Position numbers and translations under genes: made by a program
Shown: positions 52,340 to 59,968 of the stretch, in pieces
How positions within the stretch are numbered: position 1 is the first letter of the stretch
Layout: each line of letters begins with the position of its first letter
DNA from: Streptomyces luteolus
GTDB taxonomy: Bacteria > Actinomycetota > Actinomycetes > Streptomycetales > Streptomycetaceae
Length of the DNA stretch: 64,000 nucleotides
Direction: 5' to 3'
Assembly: GCF_029968015.1 (NCBI RefSeq)
Contig: NZ_JASCIS010000031.1
Location: 1-64,000, forward strand
Notes under the pieces: model-generated
Databases searched by the model: none
What the model was told of the DNA's origin: nothing
What the model saw: the letters and a program-made list of their open reading frames with translations, nothing else

Positions 52340-53269
52340 GTGGAGCTACGTCACCTTTCCGGATTCGTCGCCGTCGCCGAGGAGCTGCACTTCGGCCGTG
52401 CCGCCGAACGCCTGCACATCGCGCAGTCACCGCTGAGCCAGCAGATCCGGCTGCTCGAACGGGACCTCGGGGTCCGGCTGTTCGACCGGACGACCAGGTC
52501 CGTGCGGCTCACCAGCGCCGGGCGCGCGCTGCTCGAACCCGCCCGGCATCTGCTCGCCGAGGCCTCGGCCGTCCGCCGGACCGTGCTCGCGGCACACCTC
52601 GGCGAGGTCGGCCGCGTCACCCTCGGCTTCGCGGGTGCCAGCAGTTACTCCGCCCTGCCGGTCCTCACGCGCGCGGTCACCTCCGAACTCCCCGGCATCG
52701 AACTGGTCCTGGAGGGCCAGACGTACACCGGTGAGGCCCTGGGCCGGATCGCCGACGGATCCCTGGACATCGGTTTCGTGGCGCTGCCGGTGCGGCGCGG
52801 CATCAGCGCACGCGTCGTACGGGTGGAGCGGCTGCTGCTCGCGCTGCCGGACAGCCATCCGCTCGCCGAGCGCACCGAGGTCGCCATCGCGGAGCTGGCG
52901 CGTGAGCCGTTCGTGACGTTCCCGCAGGCCCGCGGGTCCGCCGTGCGCGAGGCCATGGTGCAGGCCTGCCACGAGGCCGGGTTCGCCCCGCGGATCGCCC
53001 AGGAGGCACCCGACTCGTACAACCTGCTCGCCCTGGTCGGCGCGGGTGTGGGGCTCGCGGTGGTGGTCAGCTCGGCGCGCAACATCCAGCTGGAGCACGT
53101 CGTGTTCCGCCCGCTCGCCGGGGACGACGTGCCTGTGCTGCCCATCGCGCTCGGCTGGCGCACCGGCGACTCGTCCGCGGCCCTTGCGGCGGTGCTGCGG
53201 GTGGCCGAGCAAGTGCTGCCCACTCCGGCGGAGTTCGAGGGAACGGCCGAGGGCCAGGGGACCGCGTGA
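52340..53269 (+). CDS. LysR-family regulator of the glutarate operon
   Basis: The 309-residue protein has the LysR HTH at about 1-60 (VAVAEELHFGRAAERLHIAQ) and an effector domain at about 88-295. It is followed in the same direction by transporter, acyl-CoA dehydrogenase, CoA-transferase and glutaryl-CoA dehydrogenase genes, so it probably activates them; a LysR regulator (GcdR) does this for glutarate in pseudomonads. The GTG at 52,340 opens the usual N-terminus VELRHLSGFVAVAEE. The longer frame back to 52,235 crosses a tandem repeat. Confidence 0.85.
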   Translation: MELRHLSGFVAVAEELHFGRAAERLHIAQSPLSQQIRLLERDLGVRLFDRTTRSVRLTSAGRALLEPARHLLAEASAVRRTVLAAHLGEVGRVTLGFAGASSYSALPVLTRAVTSELPGIELVLEGQTYTGEALGRIADGSLDIGFVALPVRRGISARVVRVERLLLALPDSHPLAERTEVAIAELAREPFVTFPQARGSAVREAMVQACHEAGFAPRIAQEAPDSYNLLALVGAGVGLAVVVSSARNIQLEHVVFRPLAGDDVPVLPIALGWRTGDSSAALAAVLRVAEQVLPTPAEFEGTAEGQGTA

Positions 53270-53395
53270 CTATGACGGATGACGTCTCAGTGGGCGCCCT
53301 GATTGGTCTTGGACACCTCCTAATCGGCCGGTGCAGAGTGGCCCACGTCTCGCGACGGAGCGGGGACCGGCCGCTCGGCCCCCGCCCATGGCTTC

Positions 53396-53417
53396 CGTAG
53401 CGGGATCTGCCGCTACG
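53396..53417 (+). promoter_or_regulatory. Hairpin just upstream of the transporter ribosome-binding site
   Basis: CGTAGCGG, a 6-nt loop and CCGCTACG form a perfect 8-bp stem that ends directly before GAGAGGA, the transporter ribosome-binding site. It may influence translation or mark the LysR transcript end. Confidence 0.4.
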
Positions 53418-53431
53418 AGAGGACGCTCGTC

Positions 53432-54811
53432 ATGCAGCAAGAGACCCCGGAGAAGGGCACCCCAGCCCAGAGCAGCCCTGGGGAGGACACCTCCGAGGCC
53501 CCGCCGCCCACCGCCCGCGACGCCAGACGCGCCGGGATCACCGCATTCGTCGGCACCACCATCGAGTGGTTCGACTTCTACATCTACGGCGCGGCCTCCG
53601 CGCTCGTCCTCGGCAAGATCTTCTTCACCGGTATCCCGCCCGCCGTCAGCACCCTCGCGGCCTTCGCCACCTTCTGGGTCGGCTTCCTCGCCCGGCCGCT
53701 CGGCGGCCTGATCTTCGGACACTTCGGCGACCGCTACGGCCGCAAGAAGGCCCTGGTCACCACCCTCACCATGATGGGCACGGCCACCTTCTGCGTCGGA
53801 CTGCTCCCCGGATACGCCGAGATCGGCGTCGCCGCCCCGATCCTGCTCGTCGTCCTGCGCATGGTCCAGGGCGTCGCCATGGGCGGCGAGTGGGGCGGCG
53901 CGGTGCTCATCGCCACCGAGTACGCCCCGCCGAAACGCAAGCTGCTCTACGGGGCCTTCGCCCAGCAGGGCTCCCCGGTCGGGAACCTGCTCGCGACACT
54001 CGCCTTCCTCGGCATCGCCCAACTCCCGGACGCCGAGTTCGAGGCCTGGGGCTGGCGCGTCCCGTTCCTCGCCTCCGCCGTGCTCGTGATCGTCGGCCTG
54101 TTCATCCGGTTGCGGCTCGCCGAGACCCCCGAGATGCTGGCCGCCCTGAAGCGCAGGCAGACCACCAGGCTGCCCATCAAGGACGTGCTCACCCGCTATC
54201 CGCTGCTCGTCGTCCTCGGCGTGTTCGCCGGTACGGCAGGCGTCGCGATCACGTATGTGAAGACCACGTTCGCGCTCTCCTGGGCCACCACCGACCTCGA
54301 CTTCGACCGCACCAGCTTCCTCACCGTCATCTCCCTCGCCCTCGTCGTCCAGGTCGTCGTCCAGCCCTTCGGCGCCGTCCTCGCGACCAAGTGGCCGGTG
54401 AAGAAGGCCGTGTTGTGGATGCTGATCCCCGAATTCGCCCTGCTGCCGCTGATGTTCCTGCTCGTCGGCACCGGAGACTTCTGGCTCGCCGCGCTCGGCA
54501 TGGCCCTGGCGACCTTCCCGCACGCCATGTACTACGCGGCCCTCGCGGGCATCCTCGCCCGCGTCTTCCCCGTCGAGGTCCGCTACACCGGCATGTCCCT
54601 CTCGTACCAGCTCTGCACGACGCTCTTCGCCGGGACCGCGCCGGTCTTCGCGCAGTACCTGCTCACCACCTCCGGCTCGATCTGGCCGGTCGTCGCACTC
54701 GGCCTCGGCTACACCGCGGTGACCCTCGCCGGCGTCATGCCCCTGCTCACCCGTACCGCCGGGCAGCCCGAGGCGATCCCGTCCCGCACTCGTCAGGAGA
54801 CACGTCCATGA
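53432..54811 (+). CDS. MHS-family MFS transporter, probably dicarboxylate
   Basis: The 459-residue protein has 12 helices and metabolite:H+ symporter features: AFVGTTIEWFDFYIYGAAS in helix 1, GHFGDRYGRKK in the first loop and QGVAMGGEWGGAVLIATEY in helix 5. Members move shikimate, alpha-ketoglutarate, citrate or betaines. Followed by glutaryl-CoA pathway genes, it is likely to import glutarate. Its stop overlaps the next gene as ATGA. Confidence 0.9.
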   Translation: MQQETPEKGTPAQSSPGEDTSEAPPPTARDARRAGITAFVGTTIEWFDFYIYGAASALVLGKIFFTGIPPAVSTLAAFATFWVGFLARPLGGLIFGHFGDRYGRKKALVTTLTMMGTATFCVGLLPGYAEIGVAAPILLVVLRMVQGVAMGGEWGGAVLIATEYAPPKRKLLYGAFAQQGSPVGNLLATLAFLGIAQLPDAEFEAWGWRVPFLASAVLVIVGLFIRLRLAETPEMLAALKRRQTTRLPIKDVLTRYPLLVVLGVFAGTAGVAITYVKTTFALSWATTDLDFDRTSFLTVISLALVVQVVVQPFGAVLATKWPVKKAVLWMLIPEFALLPLMFLLVGTGDFWLAALGMALATFPHAMYYAALAGILARVFPVEVRYTGMSLSYQLCTTLFAGTAPVFAQYLLTTSGSIWPVVALGLGYTAVTLAGVMPLLTRTAGQPEAIPSRTRQETRP

Positions 54812-56493
54812 ACTACGCCGACCAGGACCCGGCGCTGCGCCCGCTCCTCGACCGGATCCTGTCCGCCGAGGACCGCGCCCGCGTCGAGCCGCTGCTCACC
54901 GAACTGGGCGCGCTCGCCGCCGGGGAGCTCGACCGGCAGGCCGCCCTCGCCGACGCCAACCCGCCCAAGCTGCGCCCGTACACGCCGGACGGCGAACGCG
55001 TCGACGCGATCGAGTACCACCCGGCGCACGACCGCGTCGCCTCGATCGCGTACGAGCGGTTCGGCCTCGCCGCGATGTCCCACCGGACCGGCGTCCACGG
55101 CTGGCCCACCACCGTCCCGCACACCGTCAAGTACGCGCTCTCCTACCTGTACGTCCAGTCCGAGTTCGGCATGGCCTGCCCGCTGTCGATGACCGACTCG
55201 GCCGCCCGCATCCTGGGCCTCTTCGACCCGGAGCGGTACGCCGACGAGATCGCCGCCCTGTCCTCCACCGACCCCCAACACCGCGTCACCGGCGCGATGT
55301 TCATGACCGAGAAGCAGGGCGGCACCGACGTCGGCCGCACGGAGACCGCCGCCACCGACCACGGCACGCACTGGACGCTCACCGGCCAGAAGTGGTTCGC
55401 CTCCAACCCGGCCGCCGAAGTGGTCCTCACTCTCGCCCGGGTTCCGGGGCAGGGCGAGGGCACCCGCGGACTCGGCATGTTCCTCGTGCCACGCCTTCGC
55501 CCGGACGGCAGCCGCAACTCCGTCCGCGTCGACCGCCTCAAGGACAAGCTCGGCTCCCGCTCCATCGCGAGCGGGGAGGTCACCCTCGAAGAGGCGTACG
55601 CGACCCCGGTCGGTCAACTCGGCCGCGGATTCCGGCAGATGGCCGAGATGGTCAACGTCTCCCGCCTCTCCAACGCCATGCGCGCCACCGCCCTCATGCG
55701 GCGCGCCGTCCGCGAGTCCGTCGACCACACCCGCACCCGCGAGGTCTTCGGCAAGCCGCTCTTCGAGCAGCCCCTGATGCGGGCCACGCTGCTGCCGCTG
55801 CTCGTCGACGCCGAGGCCGCGCTCGGGCTCGTCCTCGAAGCGGCCGCCCGCCTGACCGAGGCCGACCAGGGGTCCGCCGCCGCCCGTGACCTGATCCGGG
55901 TCCTCACCCCGCTCGCCAAGCACACGCTGTGCAAGCGCGCCCGTACCGTCACCGGCGAGGCGATGGAGATCCGCGGCGGCAACGGCTACATCGAGGACTG
56001 GGTCAACCCGCGCCTGCTGCGCGACGCGCACCTCGGCTCCATCTGGGAGGGCTCCTCCAACGTCATCGCCCTCGACGTGCTGCGCTGCATGCGCCGCCAG
56101 AACACCCACCACACCCTCGCCGACACCTACGGCCCCTCGGCCACGGGCCGCCTCGCCGACCGCTGGAAACTGCTCCGCGAGAAGGGCGACGCACTCCTCC
56201 AACTCCCCCCGGACGAGCAGGAGATGAGGATCGGCCGGTACGCGGACGAGCTCACCCGCGCCGTGATGGCCACGCTCCTCTTCGAGCAGGCCGATCACGA
56301 GGCCGCCACGACCGGCAACGGGCGTACCCTCCTGGTCGCCCAGGCCCACCTCGCCCTGATGGACGACCCGGACGCGCTGCCCCGCACCGCCCTCGACCAC
56401 CTCGCCGAACTGGCCGACGGGGGCATGGTGCCCCTCGGAGCCGTCCCCGACCAGGTGTCCGGCCCGCACGCCCCGGAGGCCCGCCGTGACTGA
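54808..56493 (+). CDS. AidB-like acyl-CoA dehydrogenase
   Basis: The 561-residue flavoprotein is longer than ordinary acyl-CoA dehydrogenases and matches the AidB-type group, with a C-terminal extra helical region after about 440. It has the FAD segment MTEKQGGTDVGRTET and the late signature IRGGNGYIEDWVNPRLLRDA followed by IWEGSSNV. E. coli AidB binds DNA and has low dehydrogenase activity, but the operon position here suggests a metabolic step. What it adds to a pathway that already has glutaryl-CoA dehydrogenase is not clear. It overlaps both neighbours by 4 and 8 nt. Confidence 0.88.
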   Translation: MNYADQDPALRPLLDRILSAEDRARVEPLLTELGALAAGELDRQAALADANPPKLRPYTPDGERVDAIEYHPAHDRVASIAYERFGLAAMSHRTGVHGWPTTVPHTVKYALSYLYVQSEFGMACPLSMTDSAARILGLFDPERYADEIAALSSTDPQHRVTGAMFMTEKQGGTDVGRTETAATDHGTHWTLTGQKWFASNPAAEVVLTLARVPGQGEGTRGLGMFLVPRLRPDGSRNSVRVDRLKDKLGSRSIASGEVTLEEAYATPVGQLGRGFRQMAEMVNVSRLSNAMRATALMRRAVRESVDHTRTREVFGKPLFEQPLMRATLLPLLVDAEAALGLVLEAAARLTEADQGSAAARDLIRVLTPLAKHTLCKRARTVTGEAMEIRGGNGYIEDWVNPRLLRDAHLGSIWEGSSNVIALDVLRCMRRQNTHHTLADTYGPSATGRLADRWKLLREKGDALLQLPPDEQEMRIGRYADELTRAVMATLLFEQADHEAATTGNGRTLLVAQAHLALMDDPDALPRTALDHLAELADGGMVPLGAVPDQVSGPHAPEARRD

Positions 56494-57775
56494 ACCCGCT
56501 GTCGCCCCCCTCGCCGGCATCAAGGTCGTCGACCTGTCCAAGATCCTGGCCGGGCCGTACGTCACGATGTCCCTCGCCGACCTCGGCGCCGACGTCGTCA
56601 AGGTCGAACACCCCGAAGGCGGCGACCCCACGCGTTCCTGGGGCCCGCCCTTCAACGGCCCCGACGCCACGTACTACCTGGCCGCCAACCGCAACAAGCG
56701 CTCGGTGACCCTGGACCTCAAGTCGCCCGAGGGCCAGGAGGCCGTCCACCGGATGCTCGCGAGCGCCGACGTCGTCGTGGAGAACTTCCGCCCCGGCAGC
56801 ACCCTCGCCCGCACCTTCAACTACCAGGAGCTGTCCGAGCGTTACCCCCGTCTCGTCCTCCTGCACATCTCCGCCTTCGGCGACCACGGCCCGCTGCGCG
56901 ACGAGCCCGGCTACGACATGGTCGCCCAGGCCGCCGCGGGCCTGATGTCGCTCACCGGCGAGCCGGACGGCCCGCCCGTCAAGGCCGGATACGCGATGGG
57001 GGACCTCGGCGCGGCACTCTTCGGCATCATCGGGGTCACCTCCGCCCTCGTCGAACGCGAGCGCACCGGCCGCGGCCAGTACGTCACCACCTCCCTCTAC
57101 GAGTCCCAGCTCGCCCTGCACATCAACTGGGCCACCGGCTACTTCGCCACCGGACAGCGCCCGGGCCGCCTGGGCTCAGGGCACCCCAGCCTCGTCCCTT
57201 ACCAGGCCTACCCGGCCGCCGACGGCCACTTCGTCATCGCCGTGGGCAACGACGGGCTCTTCCGCCGCCTCTGCACGGCCCTCGGCCACGCCGAATGGGC
57301 CGACGACCCGCGCTTCGCCACCAACCGCGACCGGGTCACCCACCGCACCGCCCTCAACGCCAAGCTCGAATCCGTCCTCGTCGACCAGCCCGTCGCCCAC
57401 TGGTGCGACCTGCTGAAGAGCGAAGGCGTGCCCGTGACCCCGATCCGTACCCTCGACGAGGTCTACGACTGCCCGCAGACCGAGGCGCTCGGCATGGTCC
57501 AGAAGGTCGACCACCCCGACGTCGGAGCACTGCGGCAGGTCGCCTTCCCCGTCACCTTCCGCGGCCTGCGCCCGTCCGTGCGCACCGCACCGCCCACCCT
57601 CGGCCAGCACAGCCACGACGTCCTGGCCGAACTCGGCTACAGCGACGCCGAGATCGGCCGACTGCTAGGGGGGCGTCTCGCCGATCTTTGCGGGCCCGCG
57701 ACGCCCCCAGGCACGCTCCCCCAACCTCCGGCCGGGGGGACCCCCACTCGCCGCACCGAACAAAGGCCCAAGTAG
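56486..57775 (+). CDS. CaiB/BaiF CoA-transferase (succinyl-CoA:glutarate type)
   Basis: The 429-residue class III CoA-transferase has the N-terminal GIKVVDLSKILAGPYVTMSL, the catalytic Asp in DEPGYDMVAQAAAG-type sequence (seen as GYDMVAQAA) and AGYAMGDLGAALFGI. With the adjacent glutaryl-CoA dehydrogenase it probably activates glutarate with succinyl-CoA, as the human SUGCT and bacterial GcdG proteins do. The normal family end (about 395 residues) is replaced: after EIGRLL at 57,666 the frame enters a MITE-like element and adds about 36 Pro/Gly/Arg-rich residues before the stop. The GTG start overlaps the upstream gene. Confidence 0.88.
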   Translation: MTEPAVAPLAGIKVVDLSKILAGPYVTMSLADLGADVVKVEHPEGGDPTRSWGPPFNGPDATYYLAANRNKRSVTLDLKSPEGQEAVHRMLASADVVVENFRPGSTLARTFNYQELSERYPRLVLLHISAFGDHGPLRDEPGYDMVAQAAAGLMSLTGEPDGPPVKAGYAMGDLGAALFGIIGVTSALVERERTGRGQYVTTSLYESQLALHINWATGYFATGQRPGRLGSGHPSLVPYQAYPAADGHFVIAVGNDGLFRRLCTALGHAEWADDPRFATNRDRVTHRTALNAKLESVLVDQPVAHWCDLLKSEGVPVTPIRTLDEVYDCPQTEALGMVQKVDHPDVGALRQVAFPVTFRGLRPSVRTAPPTLGQHSHDVLAELGYSDAEIGRLLGGRLADLCGPATPPGTLPQPPAGGTPTRRTEQRPK

Positions 57776-57940
57776 CTCCTTCCCCAAGCTCTCGGCTCCG
57801 CTCGAGCAGGGGAGGCCCCAATCGAGGACCTTCGCCCGGCACGCTGAGAGCACGCTCCCCCAAGCTCTCGGCTTCGCTCGAGCAGGGGGGACCCCCATGA
57901 CGCCGCGGTCTGATCCGCAAACATCGGCGAGACGCCCCCC
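57668..57940. mobile_element. MITE-like element with 26-bp terminal inverted repeats
   Basis: The ends (57,668-57,693, starting GGGGGGCGTCTCGCCGAT, and 57,915-57,940, its complement) match at 25 of 26 positions. The 273-bp element has no transposase. Inside are three imperfect direct copies of a module of about 40 nt, CTCCCCCAAGCTCTCGGCTT plus CGCTCGAGCAGGGGGG, at about 57,714, 57,778 and 57,855. It has entered the 3' end of the CoA-transferase gene, and its last bases are followed by the leader of the next gene. No clear target duplication is seen. A related end lies at 103-155 and a related module at 61,277-61,316. Confidence 0.75.
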
Positions 57941-57970
57941 AGACCACCCGCACGCCCAAGGAGACTGACC

Positions 57971-59152
57971 ATGCCGATCCCCGCCCTCGACGCCGCCGAC
58001 CCGCTCGGCCTGGAGTCCCTCCTCACCGACACCGAGCGGGCCGTCCGCGACACCGTCCGCCAGTACCTCACCGACAAGGTGCAACCCCACATCGCCGACT
58101 GGTTCGAACGGGGCGAGCTGCCCCACCTGCCCCAACTCGCCCGGGACCTTGGCGAGTTGGGCCTGCTCGGTATGCACCTCGACGGGTACGGATGCGCGGG
58201 CATGTCCGCCCTCGCGTACGGGGTCGCCTGCCGCGAGCTGGAGGCCTGTGACTCCGGCCTTCGGTCCTTCGTCTCCGTCCAGGGCTCGCTCGCCATGTTC
58301 GCGATCCACCGTTTCGGCTCCGAGGAGCAGAAGCAGGAGTGGCTGCCGCGCATGGCCGCGGGAGAGGCCATCGGCTGCTTCGGCCTGACCGAACCCGACC
58401 ACGGCTCGGACCCCTCGTCGATGCGTACGCGCGCCCGGCGCGAGGGCGGGGACTGGATCCTCGACGGCCGCAAGATGTGGATCACCAACGGCTCGGTGGC
58501 GGCGGTGGCCGTGGTCTGGGCGCGGACGGAGGACGGCGTGCGCGGCTTCGTCGTACCGACCGACTCCGCCGGGTTCTCCGCGTCGGAGATCAAGCACAAG
58601 ATGTCGCTGCGGGCCAGTGTGACCAGCGAACTGGTCCTGGACGGCGTGCGGTTGCCCGCCTCCGCCATGCTGCCCGAGGCGCGCGGTGTCGCCGCCCCGC
58701 TCACCTGCCTCAACGAGGCGCGGTACGGCATCGTCTGGGGCGCCACCGGCGCGGCCCGCTCGGCCTGGCAGGCCGCCGCCGACTACGCGGCACAGCGCGA
58801 GCAGTTCGGCAAGCCGCTCGCGGGCTTCCAGCTCACCCAGCAGAAGCTGGTCGACATGGCCGTGGAGTGGCACAAGTCGACCCTGCTCGCGCTGCGGCTC
58901 GCCGACCTGAAGGACTCCGCTGCGGACGTCCACCCGGCGCAGATCAGCTTCGGCAAGCTGAACAACGTACGCGAGGCCCTGGAGATCTGCCGTACGGCCC
59001 GGACCATCCTCGGCGCCAACGGCATCTCGCTCGAATACCCGGTCATCCGACACATGAACAACCTGGAGTCTGTCCTCACCTACGAGGGCACCACCGAGAT
59101 GCACACCCTCGCCCTCGGGCACGCCCTCACGGGGCACGCGGCGTTCCGCTGA
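57971..59152 (+). CDS. gcdH: Glutaryl-CoA dehydrogenase
   Basis: The 393-residue flavoenzyme oxidises and decarboxylates glutaryl-CoA to crotonyl-CoA. Diagnostic features are Arg98 in SGLRSFVSVQGSLAM (the glutaryl carboxylate contact of this branch) and the catalytic Glu372 in TYEGTTEMH. FGLTEPDHGSDPSSM, MWITNGSVA and the FAD region REQFGKPLAGFQL are typical. It follows the CoA-transferase across the MITE-like element, which now forms most of the 195-bp gap. The ATG at 57,971 has AAGGAGA upstream. Confidence 0.92.
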   Translation: MPIPALDAADPLGLESLLTDTERAVRDTVRQYLTDKVQPHIADWFERGELPHLPQLARDLGELGLLGMHLDGYGCAGMSALAYGVACRELEACDSGLRSFVSVQGSLAMFAIHRFGSEEQKQEWLPRMAAGEAIGCFGLTEPDHGSDPSSMRTRARREGGDWILDGRKMWITNGSVAAVAVVWARTEDGVRGFVVPTDSAGFSASEIKHKMSLRASVTSELVLDGVRLPASAMLPEARGVAAPLTCLNEARYGIVWGATGAARSAWQAAADYAAQREQFGKPLAGFQLTQQKLVDMAVEWHKSTLLALRLADLKDSAADVHPAQISFGKLNNVREALEICRTARTILGANGISLEYPVIRHMNNLESVLTYEGTTEMHTLALGHALTGHAAFR

Positions 59153-59208
59153 TCCGGGCGGCGCCCGCCCTACCGTCGGTGAAGTCCACTGACGAGGAAG
59201 GGCTTCGC

Positions 59209-59772
59209 ATGCGCAGCGTCACGTACTCGATGGGTGTCTCGCTCGACGGCCGCATCACCGCGCCGGACGGCGGCCTCGACTGGGGGGAGCCCGACGAGGA
59301 GGTCTTCCGCTTCGTCACCGACGAGATCCGGAGCGTCGGCGTCCACCTGATGGGGCGGCGCCTCTACGAGACGATGCTGTATTGGGAGACCGCCGGCCAG
59401 GACCCGACGCTCGACGCCGCGAACCGCACCTGGACCGAGCTGTGGACGGCGCTCCCCAAGGTGGTGTTCTCCCGGACCCTGACATCGGTTCGGGGCAACG
59501 CCCGTCTGGCCACCGGCAGCGTGGCGGAGGAGATCGAGAGGCTGCGGGCCGAGCCGGGGGAGGGCGCCATCGCCCTCGGCGGCGCGACCCTCGCCGCCGA
59601 GGCGGCCACGGCGGACCTGATCGACGAGTACCGGATGCGGGTCTCCCCGGTACTCCTCGGCGGCGGCCTGCCGTTCTTCCCGCAGGTCGAGCGGCGCGTG
59701 AACCTGGAACTCGTGGAGAACCGCACATTCGGTTCGCAGGTGGTCTTTCTGCGGTACCGGGTGGTGCGGTAG
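59209..59772 (+). CDS. DHFR/RibD C-terminal-type reductase
   Basis: The 187-residue protein belongs to the dihydrofolate reductase-like RibD_C family: VTYSMGVSLDGRITAPDG at the start, LMGRRLYETM near residue 47 and IALGGATLAAEA in the NADPH-binding region. Such stand-alone proteins reduce pyrimidine-like or unknown substrates. GAGGAAG lies before the ATG at 59,209. Its stop codon touches the first of two GTTGCATGYAAC sites. Confidence 0.85.
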   Translation: MRSVTYSMGVSLDGRITAPDGGLDWGEPDEEVFRFVTDEIRSVGVHLMGRRLYETMLYWETAGQDPTLDAANRTWTELWTALPKVVFSRTLTSVRGNARLATGSVAEEIERLRAEPGEGAIALGGATLAAEAATADLIDEYRMRVSPVLLGGGLPFFPQVERRVNLELVENRTFGSQVVFLRYRVVR

Positions 59773-59783
59773 TTGCATGCAAC
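59772..59783. promoter_or_regulatory. Operator-like palindrome, site 1
   Basis: GTTGCATGCAAC is a perfect 12-bp palindrome starting at the last base of the reductase stop codon. A near-identical site lies 126 bp downstream. Both precede the FAD oxidoreductase gene and may be bound by the GntR product encoded after it. Confidence 0.5.
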
Positions 59784-59897
59784 TCATGGTTTGCGGTGCT
59801 CGCTGTCGTGCTCGACGCCTCCCGGGATGGGTTGCTGAGGTGGGAGTGGCGCACAGAAGCCGCCTTTTGGGGTGCCGTCGGGGTCGATTCGCCAGAG

Positions 59898-59909
59898 GTT
59901 GCATGTAAC
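59898..59909. promoter_or_regulatory. Operator-like palindrome, site 2
   Basis: GTTGCATGTAAC differs from site 1 by one base. It is about 60 bp upstream of the FAD oxidoreductase start, where a repressor could block transcription. The centre-to-centre spacing of 126 bp is 12 helical turns. Confidence 0.5.
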
Positions 59910-59968
59910 ATCGCGCCCCAGGGTGCACCCGGCACCCCTCGCCGCGCGTGACCTTGGAGTTGATGCAC

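Noticed and set aside
57668..57940. Complete insertion sequence
   Set aside because: The element is only 273 bp and codes for no transposase, so it is called MITE-like.
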